Shown here: positions 23,412-30,400 of the stretch, piece after piece
Layout: every line of letters starts with the position of its first letter
Position numbering within the stretch: position 1 is the stretch's first letter
Assembly: GCA_047974745.1 (NCBI GenBank)
Contig: JBKECO010000041.1
Coordinates: forward strand, 1 to 30,524
DNA: 30,524 bases
Direction of reading: 5' to 3'
DNA from: JBKECO01 sp047974745
Lineage (GTDB): Bacteria > Bacillota > Clostridia > Lachnospirales > Lachnospiraceae
The notes under the pieces: generated by a model
Databases searched by the model: none
What the model saw: only the letters and a program-made list of their open reading frames with translations
Told to the model about the DNA's origin: nothing
Made by a program: the position numbers and the translations under genes

Positions 23412-24625
23412 AATCCGAATATCTCCTCTCTTCCACCCACTGGATACCAGCCGAATCCAATACATCTTCCAAGATCCCAGCTGTCCCATCCGATCCAGCC
23501 ATCGTCATTCACCGTATCGATCATGATTTTATAGCTCCAGTAAAAGTGACCGCTTCCACTGTTCCATGCTTCGAGCTGAACTTTGGCGAGTTCAAGGTAG
23601 ATCTCCTTTTTCTGCTCGTCACTGTACGCTTCCTGCGATGTGCCTTCCACACCGTTTAGAACAGTCTGACCGCCCTTCGTATCACGCCCTGTTGCCAGAG
23701 AATTAAACAGGCACCATTCTCCGCATATCACCGGGAAGTAGTTGCTCATCTCTTCGATCTGTGCTTTAAAATTCTCATTTACGAACTCTGAATAGGCTGA
23801 AACAGTCTGTTCACATCCCATAAGCTCTGCCATCATAAGATACTGATGCGTGTCAAGCACTACATTTTGATAGTGATCCTCCTGCATAAAATCCTTCCAA
23901 TGTAAAAGCTCGAATGCATCATGGATTACAATATATTTATCATCCAAAAGATATTTTCGCATACGTTCGTAGGCTTCTGTATAAAATTTCCTTAAAAAAT
24001 CAAGAGGAATTCCTTTACTTCCAGCTGCCAGCTCCGGCTCCACTGGTACATATCTCTCCTGAATATTCATTCTGTCCCACATATCCTCAGAGATCGGTTC
24101 ATTGATGACCTCAATTCCCCACAGTCCCTTCCTATTTCCATAACGTTGTGAAAGGCGTTCCAAGACAGTAAGAACAAACTCTACTTCATCTGGTGTGACA
24201 GCCCACTTGCACACGCCGCAGATTCCACCATTATCAAAGCCATTCTGGCTGAGAGGTGCTGTGTGCAAGTCGATCAGAATCTGCAGATCATATCGTTCAC
24301 TCCAGGCAAAAGCGCGATCAAGATCTTCGATACAGCCAATAAAAGGTTCTCTGTCTCCAAAAATAAAATATGGTACAGGGATTCTGATCGTTGTAATGCC
24401 CCAGGATTTCATAATGACAAAATCTCTTTCGTTGATATACTCTCTTCTATGTGTCCTGATCCTGGCCTCATATACTTCTTTTGAAAGCTGGGCAGGCAGA
24501 TAATACTCATCTTCTGCTGTGGTTCCCTCAAACAAAGAGGGATTCATCCATTTTTCAAGAACCAGCCAGTTTCCAAGATTGACTCCATTTACCTTCATAC
24601 AAACATCCTGTCTCCCATTGGTCAT
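23408..24625 (-). CDS. GH5 glycosidase, exo-beta-1,3-glucanase-like
   Basis: 405 residues. 'GVNLGNWLVLEKWMNPSLFEGT' matches the opening of the Exg-type GH5 group (compare yeast Exg1). Catalytic residues: acid Glu176 in EVINEPI and nucleophile Glu303 in VICGEWCLFNS. 'SQNGFDNGGICGVCKW' and 'YWSYKIMIDTVNDDGW' are characteristic of Clostridial relatives. It probably releases glucose from beta-glucosides or beta-glucans; exact linkage is unknown. It has no signal peptide, so it works on imported oligosaccharides. The start is set at the third codon of the open frame because AAGGA lies 6 bases upstream of it; the ATG at 24631 is too close to that site. It is the first gene of the operon and divergent from an AraC gene. 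Confidence 0.85.
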   Translation of the reverse strand: MTNGRQDVCMKVNGVNLGNWLVLEKWMNPSLFEGTTAEDEYYLPAQLSKEVYEARIRTHRREYINERDFVIMKSWGITTIRIPVPYFIFGDREPFIGCIEDLDRAFAWSERYDLQILIDLHTAPLSQNGFDNGGICGVCKWAVTPDEVEFVLTVLERLSQRYGNRKGLWGIEVINEPISEDMWDRMNIQERYVPVEPELAAGSKGIPLDFLRKFYTEAYERMRKYLLDDKYIVIHDAFELLHWKDFMQEDHYQNVVLDTHQYLMMAELMGCEQTVSAYSEFVNENFKAQIEEMSNYFPVICGEWCLFNSLATGRDTKGGQTVLNGVEGTSQEAYSDEQKKEIYLELAKVQLEAWNSGSGHFYWSYKIMIDTVNDDGWIGWDSWDLGRCIGFGWYPVGGREEIFGL

Positions 24626-24710
24626 TTCCATTCCTTATTAACCTTTTTTAACTATTCATATTGTATAAAATGAAGACAGAATACTATATCACTATTATAA
24701 TATTTATAGT

Positions 24711-24729
24711 ATATTTATTAGATAAATAT
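24711..24729. promoter_or_regulatory. Palindrome in the divergent GH5/AraC promoter region
   Basis: ATATTTAT-TAG-ATAAATAT, with perfect 8-base arms, lies 27 bases before the AraC start, in a 130-base AT-rich region shared with the GH5 operon. A second inverted pair ATACTATA/TATAGTAT lies at 24681-24688 and 24705-24712. These are candidate regulator sites, although AT-rich DNA makes chance palindromes more likely. Confidence 0.4.
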
Positions 24730-24755
24730 CATCATAGGACATCTTAGGAGGTGCG

Positions 24756-25952
24756 GTGTTGAATCTGTTCTATTTACTGAAGCAAATCTCTTATCAGCTA
24801 CATACTCATGTACGGTTATTTGATCACAGTCAGATGTGCAAGTTTCATTTTTGTGCGATTTTCAATGAAGTCGATCCACTGAGTACTGAACAAATGCTGC
24901 AGGCGATACTGCTCAAAACATCTGAGGACTCCTCACTTGCTGTGAATTCGGTCCAGAACGCAGTCTATACAACGATTCGATCCAAAGAAGGCATCTTTCT
25001 CATTGGTCCGAATCTGATCCATGATACTATTTGCCAGAAAAATGACCTGTCATACTATAGTTCCACCCTTCAGGCGTACCAGCGGGTTCCCAAAATAAGT
25101 CTGACCCTCTACTCCGCCCAGATCCTGCTACTGTACAACCTCCTGCATCAAGAGGAAATAACTGCGAATGCATTCATTCATGAATATTTTATTCCCGTCG
25201 ACCTCGATCATGCAGTAAACAGCAGTTATTCAGAATCCTTATTTCATCACAGAGAAGCAGGCGTTACTCACAATCCCTATGATCAGGAAAAAAGAGAGGT
25301 AGAAAGTATTCGGTCTGGAGACGAAGAGGGTCTTCTCAACAGTTGGAATGAAGATTACGAGGGGGTGCTGGGCATTCTGGCGAAGGATCCGCTTCGCCAC
25401 AACAAGAATCTCGGCATTGTTCTGGTCACTCTCGGAAGCAGAGCCGCCATGGAAGGAGGCGTTATCCCAGAACTCGCATATTCACTAAGTGACATCTACA
25501 TCAATCGAATTGAAGAAGCCAAAAATCCAGAAGAAGCCTTTTTGCTTGGGAGAGACGCCGAGCTGCATTATACCAGAATGGTCAGGGAATATCGCAGCAG
25601 CCGCAAGGATGACAGCCAAGCTGCAGAAAACCATCACATCAGCAAATGCAAAGACTATATTTTCTCGCATCTACATGATAAGCTCACAGTCATAGAAATT
25701 GCAGATCATCTGAATTTGAACAGCAGCTATCTTTCTTCTTTATTTAAAAAGTGGGAAATGATTAGTATCACAGATTTTATATTGTCCGAAAAGGTGAAGC
25801 TCGCCCAGAATATGCTCATCTATTCCCAGTATGATTTTATTGAAATCGCAACCTATCTGGGATTTTCATCTCAAAGTCATCTGGGAAAGGTTTTTCGAAA
25901 ATATACAGGCATGACACCTGGTGCATATCGAAATACGAAAGGAGTAAGATAA
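24756..25952 (+). CDS. AraC-family regulator of the glycosidase operon
   Basis: 398 residues, longer than typical AraC proteins. The first 280 residues resemble no named domain I can assign with confidence. The last 100 contain the two helix-turn-helix motifs, 'LTVIEIADHLNLNSSYLSSLFKK' and 'FIEIATYLGFSSQSHLGKVFRKYTGMTPGAYR', as in YesN/AraC-type regulators of plant-polysaccharide loci. It is divergent from GH5-GH42-GH43 and probably activates them. The start is GTG at 24756 or TTG at 24759: AGGAGG lies 4 or 7 bases upstream respectively, and the TTG has the better spacing. No membrane segment is evident, so it does not look like a membrane-bound sensor-AraC fusion. Confidence 0.85.
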   Translation: MLNLFYLLKQISYQLHTHVRLFDHSQMCKFHFCAIFNEVDPLSTEQMLQAILLKTSEDSSLAVNSVQNAVYTTIRSKEGIFLIGPNLIHDTICQKNDLSYYSSTLQAYQRVPKISLTLYSAQILLLYNLLHQEEITANAFIHEYFIPVDLDHAVNSSYSESLFHHREAGVTHNPYDQEKREVESIRSGDEEGLLNSWNEDYEGVLGILAKDPLRHNKNLGIVLVTLGSRAAMEGGVIPELAYSLSDIYINRIEEAKNPEEAFLLGRDAELHYTRMVREYRSSRKDDSQAAENHHISKCKDYIFSHLHDKLTVIEIADHLNLNSSYLSSLFKKWEMISITDFILSEKVKLAQNMLIYSQYDFIEIATYLGFSSQSHLGKVFRKYTGMTPGAYRNTKGVR

Positions 25953-26003
25953 TTCACGCAAGATTCATTTTCCTGTTTTAAAATAGTAGTAGAGGTGATT
26001 ATT

Positions 26004-26678
26004 GTGAAAATACTGATTGTGGAAGACGAACATGATTTAAATAATGCTTTATGTAAGCATTTGAAAAAGAATGGATATGGAGTAGATTCCTGTTTCAATG
26101 GAAAGGAAGCCTTGGAGTTTTTGAGCATATCTGCTTATGATGCCATCATTTTGGATGTGCAGATGCCCGTCATGAACGGATATGAGTTCTTAACTGCGTT
26201 ACGATCCTCGCAGGATACCACACCCGTTTTATTTCTCACAGCCAGGGACTCACTAAGTGACAGAGTCTTCGGTCTCGACATGGGTGCAGATGACTATCTA
26301 GTCAAACCATTTGAATTTGAAGAACTGCTGGCGAGAATACGCGTTATGACGAGACGTACTTATGGACATGTGGTAAATGAAATCCTGATTGACGATCTTA
26401 TGATCGACTTATCCAAAAAGAAAGTGACCCGTGCAGCGCAGGAGATCCTTTTAACCTCAAAAGAGTATGAAATTCTAGCTTATCTTGCTGTAAATCAGGA
26501 TCACATTTTATCCAGACAGCAGATACAGGATCATGTCTGGGATTTTGATTATGAAGGATCCTCAAATCTAATTGATGTACTGATTAAAAATATCCGCAAA
26601 AAAATTGATATCAAGAATTCTTCTCCACTGATTTACACAAAAAGGGGGTTGGGCTATGTCATTAAAAAATCTGATTAA
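26004..26678 (+). CDS. OmpR-family response regulator
   Basis: 224 residues. The receiver domain (1-115) has the acidic pocket 'VEDEHD', phospho-acceptor Asp51 in IILDVQMP, switch Thr79 in LFLTARD and Lys101 in LVKPFE. The C-terminal winged helix (about 130-224) ends with 'LIDVLIKNIRKKID...YTKRGLGYVI', the DNA-contacting and wing segment. The GTG at 26004 is preferred because GAGGTGAT lies 4 bases upstream, giving the standard MKILIVEDE opening; the GTG at 25995 is part of that ribosome site. The gene overlaps the kinase gene by 23 bases, so the pair is translationally linked. Likely target: the repeat-tailed membrane protein gene downstream. Confidence 0.9.
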   Translation: MKILIVEDEHDLNNALCKHLKKNGYGVDSCFNGKEALEFLSISAYDAIILDVQMPVMNGYEFLTALRSSQDTTPVLFLTARDSLSDRVFGLDMGADDYLVKPFEFEELLARIRVMTRRTYGHVVNEILIDDLMIDLSKKKVTRAAQEILLTSKEYEILAYLAVNQDHILSRQQIQDHVWDFDYEGSSNLIDVLIKNIRKKIDIKNSSPLIYTKRGLGYVIKKSD

Positions 26679-28038
26679 AATTAGAAAATCCCCAAAATCC
26701 AAGCTATTTGGCAGGCTTCCCATTACTCTTAAGGTCACTCTTTGGTATACAAGTTTCTTATTGATTCTGTTTTTTGTTCTGATCATTTTTTCTTTTTTTA
26801 TTGCCGATAGCTATGCATCGAACTTAAGCGAGCGGGATTTGAAAAAGGTTGTGAATAATGTCGTATCTGGAAAACGCAATTATGAATCTTACGAGGAAGG
26901 TGTCCTGCTGCTACTATATGATGAGGATGGAAATCTGCTAGAAGGTATCGCTCCTTCCAATTTTGATGAAAATATGACACTGAGCAATGATATAGCCAGC
27001 GAATACACCAATAATGGGACAGAATATATCTATTATGATTCCCAAGTATCGGAAGGCAGGTTCAAAGGATATTGGATCAGAGGTGTCACATCAATCAATC
27101 CAATCAGAAACAGGCTGCTACTATTATCTGTTTCTCTTGTCATTCTTTGTCCAATCCTACTGATTATCATAGCTTTGGGTGGGCATGCTATCATAAAGGT
27201 CGCTTTTTTGCCCGTAAAAACGATCAGTCGAACTGCACTTGAAATCGGAAGAGATTTTGATCTGAGCAAAAGAATAGAATTAGACGAAGGCGAGGATGAA
27301 ATACATCAAATGGCCAAAGCCTTCAATGAGATGCTTAGTGCATTAGAGATCGCATCTGATCACGAAAGGCAGTTTACTTCGGATGCCTCTCATGAGCTGC
27401 GTACGCCCCTTGCCGTTATCCTTACAGAAAGTCAGTATGGTGAGGAACATGTAGAGACTGTGGAAGAGGCAGTAGCTTCTTTCCAGGTGATTTCCAGGCA
27501 ATCAAAAAGAATGACAAAGCTGGTAAATCAGCTGCTCGAAATCTCTAGAATGGATCGAAGCACAGAAATAGAAAAGACCAACTTCAATCTTTCCGCTTTA
27601 CTTCATTCCATGATCAACGATTATCGCTGTCTGGCAGAAGAAAATGATCTGCTTCTTTTAGATCATATAAAACCAGATATTTTTATCCATGGTAATATGA
27701 TGATGGTGCAGCGTGTTTTCGATAATCTTTTTTCTAATGCTTTAAAATTCACTACCTCCACCATTCAAATTACCTTAGAGTCTGATACATCTTATTGCTA
27801 CGTATCTGTCAGGGATGACGGACCAGGAATCGCAGAAGAACATGTGGATAAGATCTGGGACAGGTTCTATCAGAGTGCAGCCTCAAGGAGCAAGGAATCT
27901 AATCCAGGTTTTGGCCTTGGACTTTCCATTGTCAAAAAAATCATGCAGCTGCATGAAGGCACTGTTTCAGTTGAACATAATATGACGAGTGGCAGTACAT
28001 TTATCGTATCCTTTCCACATTTTTCATTAAATCAGTAA
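26656..28038 (+). CDS. Sensor histidine kinase, partner of the OmpR-type regulator
   Basis: 460 residues. Two membrane helices (about 28-50 and 152-174) enclose an extracellular region of about 100 residues with no recognisable sensor fold. A HAMP domain (about 174-230) follows, then the dimerisation domain with phosphorylated His246 in SDASHELRTPLAVI. The ATPase domain shows the N box 'FDNLFSNALKF', G1 'DDGPGI' and G2 'GFGLGLSIVKKI'. The ATG lies inside the regulator gene with GGGGG upstream. The signal is unknown. The next gene encodes a small membrane protein that may be its target or a modulator. Confidence 0.92.
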   Translation: MSLKNLIKIRKSPKSKLFGRLPITLKVTLWYTSFLLILFFVLIIFSFFIADSYASNLSERDLKKVVNNVVSGKRNYESYEEGVLLLLYDEDGNLLEGIAPSNFDENMTLSNDIASEYTNNGTEYIYYDSQVSEGRFKGYWIRGVTSINPIRNRLLLLSVSLVILCPILLIIIALGGHAIIKVAFLPVKTISRTALEIGRDFDLSKRIELDEGEDEIHQMAKAFNEMLSALEIASDHERQFTSDASHELRTPLAVILTESQYGEEHVETVEEAVASFQVISRQSKRMTKLVNQLLEISRMDRSTEIEKTNFNLSALLHSMINDYRCLAEENDLLLLDHIKPDIFIHGNMMMVQRVFDNLFSNALKFTTSTIQITLESDTSYCYVSVRDDGPGIAEEHVDKIWDRFYQSAASRSKESNPGFGLGLSIVKKIMQLHEGTVSVEHNMTSGSTFIVSFPHFSLNQ

Positions 28039-28040
28039 AA

Positions 28041-28056
28041 TTCATCTTACATTCAT
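28041..28056 (+). promoter_or_regulatory. Direct repeat resembling an OmpR-type binding site
   Basis: TTCAT occurs at 28041 and 28052, 11 bases apart, just after the kinase gene and about 100 bases before the repeat-protein gene. OmpR/PhoB-type regulators commonly bind direct repeats one helical turn apart. Binding by the adjacent regulator is inferred from position alone. Confidence 0.35.
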
Positions 28057-28089
28057 ATTGCAGTGCAATACTAGGATCGAAAGAACCTA

Positions 28090-28115
28090 TTCAAATGATG
28101 AATGCATCATTTGAA
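28090..28115. promoter_or_regulatory. Perfect inverted repeat upstream of the repeat-protein gene
   Basis: TTCAAATGATG (28090-28100) and its exact complement CATCATTTGAA (28105-28115) flank a 4-base gap. It lies 35 bases before the start codon and just upstream of AGGAGG, so it may be an operator or a leader hairpin. No T-tract follows, so it is not a terminator. Confidence 0.55.
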
Positions 28116-28150
28116 ACAAGAAAAATCAGATCAATTAGGAGGCACATACA

Positions 28151-28762
28151 ATGAATGAAGAATTGGAAAATATAGGCACTACTGACATTGAAGCAGTAAC
28201 AAATGAACACACTGCAGATGAGATCGTGGTCGAGGCAGAAGTGATAGACAATGCAGAAATACAAGATGAGATCGTGGAAGCGGAGATAGAGGATGAAGAA
28301 TCTGAGAACAGCAATTTTGAAAATTCCCGCCGAACGCTGAAAGAAAAAATCAAAAATATCCCTCGCAAGACAGCTACCATCATCGGTGTTGCTTCACTTA
28401 CTGCTCTGCTCGTACTTGGATTTTGCGCAGCCTTTTTATTTCACATATTTGATAGGAGCAGTTCGAAGAATGGAAACAACTATTCCCAGGTAGCGGAGGA
28501 ATGGACTGCTCCGGATGGGCAGACTCCATCAGATGGACAGACTCCGCCAGATGGACAGACTGCACCAGATGGACAGACTCCGCCAGACGGACAGACTCCG
28601 CCAGACGTACAGGGCAATCATATGCCGCCTTCTTTTGATAACAATACTGGCAAGTCAAGGGATCAGGATGCATCCAGTTCCGCAACCAAAGATCAGGATG
28701 CGAGAGGTACAACGACAGAGGAACAGGATGGGACCAGTTCTGCAACAGAGGATCAGAACTGA
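28151..28762 (+). CDS. Single-pass membrane protein with acidic N-terminus and tandem-repeat tail
   Basis: 203 residues of unknown function. Residues 1-60 are strongly acidic and rich in Glu, Ile and Val. A basic stretch 'RRTLKEKIKNIPRK' precedes one hydrophobic helix (about 74-98). After it come six PDGQTP-type hexapeptide repeats (about 120-154), then three ten-residue units starting DQD/EQD (about 171-200). By the positive-inside rule the N-terminus is cytoplasmic and the repeat tail is outside, perhaps reaching through the cell wall. It follows the two-component genes by 112 bases with its own AGGAGG. It may be a target or accessory factor of that system. Its end overlaps the convergent glycosidase remnant by 10 bases. 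Confidence 0.75.
   Translation: MNEELENIGTTDIEAVTNEHTADEIVVEAEVIDNAEIQDEIVEAEIEDEESENSNFENSRRTLKEKIKNIPRKTATIIGVASLTALLVLGFCAAFLFHIFDRSSSKNGNNYSQVAEEWTAPDGQTPSDGQTPPDGQTAPDGQTPPDGQTPPDVQGNHMPPSFDNNTGKSRDQDASSSATKDQDARGTTTEEQDGTSSATEDQN
28508..28612 (+). repeat. 18-base in-frame tandem repeat encoding PDGQTP units
   Basis: Five full copies and one shorter copy of an 18-base unit (core GATGGACAGACTCC). Later copies differ by single bases such as GAT to GAC. The number of copies may vary between strains by slippage. Confidence 0.85.
28661..28759 (+). repeat. 30-base in-frame tandem repeat encoding DQD units
   Basis: Three diverged 30-base copies begin at 28661, 28691 and 28721 (GATCAGGATG, GATCAGGATG, GAACAGGATG), followed by a partial copy at 28751 before the stop. 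They encode a hydrophilic Ser/Thr/Asp-rich tail. Confidence 0.75.
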
Positions 28763-30245
28763 TATAACTCTATTCGGATACAACTCACCATATTTCCGAA
28801 ACTAAGCATCCTTTTTTCATCTCCATTAAGAATGCGTCCAGGGCACCAAATTCCATTATGAATGGTGCCCTCTTGCTTTCTTAGAATTTCAGTCTTTTTG
28901 GCACATCCTTCTTTTGAGGAAAATCTAATCGTACTGCACATCCCGATCACAAGAAAAATATCTGCAGACAATTCAAAGATCATCCCTGATGCAAGTGGAG
29001 CAATGGGACGTTTCGGATCATAGGAAACACTGATATCATACTTTTCTGCTTTCAGGAGTGCACCGAAATCTGTATCCGATTTCTTCAAATACGAATGTAG
29101 TCGGCTGCTACCTCTGTATTGCAGATACAGAGGTTTCAAATTCTCCAGCAGTGCATAGACACTACTTAAGTATTCTTTACTCCCCTCAATATCAAATGCA
29201 GTTGGATCGATATTGAGCGAGACCATCAATTCCATTGGTGGTTTTTCAATTCTATCCGGATCTAATGCAAGCTCCTCAATTCCAAAGGGCGAATAACAGA
29301 TCGCATTGTACTTGCCAAAAGCATAGAGACAATAAGACGCCGTTACCGCATCTTTTCTCACTTCCGGAATTAAAAGAGGATTCCCCTCATAGGAATATTC
29401 CCCCATAACATCAGCGACATAGGGAACATAGATATCAGGTGCCAGTGTAAAAAGTGATGGAGCCGCAAGCTTCCAAATTTCATGCATTTCTCTTACAGGT
29501 CCACCAGATGGGTAGGAACCTGGATACCATGGATATTGTTTCAGCCATACGTTTGCATAGCATGGCAGAGGATATACCTTTTGACCTTCCTTTGAGATCG
29601 TTTCAACTGCACTGGCATATTGATATGCCATAAAGACCTCTTCTGCATCATCTCCAAATACTTCTTTCCAACTGCCATTTCTCTTGATCATCTGAGCCAG
29701 ATTTTTTGGAATCTTTTTTTGAAACTCTTTCTGCGCCTCTTCGCAATAGTCGCGGCCGCTGCCTAAAATACCAATTTCATTTTCTACCTGCATGACTATA
29801 ACGGTTGAGTCATTCTCATCCACAGCTTTAATATGCTTCATTACTTCACTAAACGCTTTGGCATCTTTAGCCACAGCATTTTTGCAAAATGGCGAGATAA
29901 TGTTGAGACTCTCACCAGTAATTTTCTTCACTCTGAAGTAGAGCTGTGAATCCTTCTTCATCCACCCAGGCACATAGTCAGACTCACTATTTTTCCATAA
30001 GCCAAACCACAGGAATATAATGTGCATATGGTTTAATCGAGCAAGTTCAATCAGACCATCCATCAGAGAAAAGTCATATTCACCTTCCACCGCTTCTATT
30101 TGTTCCCAGTAGATTGGCATGATGACGGTATTCATGTGTATATCTTTCAGATTTGGAAAAACATCACTCTCCATGAATGCCAGGTTACTGGCACTGGAAT
30201 TATGAATTTCACCTGCCAGTGCAAAAAAAGGTTCTCCATGAACAT
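28753..30245 (-). pseudogene. DUF5597-type/GH35-42-like beta-galactosidase, 5' end lost to a TnpB element
   Basis: From an ATG at 30174 the frame gives 473 residues, but family-like coding continues upstream to the element boundary at 30245: it reads GEPFFALAGEIHNSS and then SNLAFM, the usual N-terminal motif of this glycosidase group. There it meets sequence of the IS605-type element, with an in-frame stop inside it. Roughly the first 10-30 residues and the native start are therefore missing. Other features, numbered from 30174: 'MPIYWEQIEAVEGEYDF', acid Glu133 in VENEIG and probable nucleophile Glu271 in LLIPEVRK. The C-terminal DUF5597-like part ends in GRILNGDE. An internal start without a good ribosome site could still yield protein lacking the first beta strand, so function is doubtful. 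Confidence 0.72.
28840..28871 (+). terminator. GC-rich hairpin, possible terminator for the repeat-protein transcript
   Basis: AGGGCACC (28840-28847) pairs exactly with GGTGCCCT (28864-28871), with an inner ATTC/GAAT pair. It lies about 78 bases after the repeat-protein stop, and the plus strand continues as a T-rich stretch CTTGCTTTCTT. It also lies in the coding end of the convergent glycosidase, so it may be fortuitous. Confidence 0.4.
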
Positions 30246-30400
30246 TTGAACTACCACTTGGCTAAAGCCAACTCGGATTCCTAAGTACAAAAACCCAATG
30301 GTTTCTAATTGATTAGGCTATCCCCGTAGTCCCTACGGTTTAACTAGAATTACTGTGATATTAGATTACTAATGCCAGTAATTCTATATTTTTTGAAGCG
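30246..30400 (-). ncRNA. Presumptive omegaRNA (reRNA) of the TnpB element
   Basis: TnpB proteins use an RNA made from the 3' end of tnpB and the element's right end, with the guide read from the flanking DNA. This segment shows three perfect hairpins: an 11-base stem TAGAATTACTG/CAGTAATTCTA (30345-30355 and 30376-30386) that spans the tnpB stop, CCGTAG/CTACGG (30324-30338) and TTGGCT/AGCCAA (30258-30271). The guide would begin at 30245, going into the glycosidase gene (ATGTTCATGGAGAACC). The 5' limit at 30400 is a guess. Confidence 0.55.

Noticed and set aside
23412..23489. N-terminal extension of the GH42 gene
   Set aside because: It lies within the GH5 coding region; a GTG at 23411 gives a normal family N-terminus and a four-base coupling overlap.
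28508..28612. Tandem repeats considered as a CRISPR array
   Set aside because: Units are 18 bases, contiguous without spacers and in frame with a protein.
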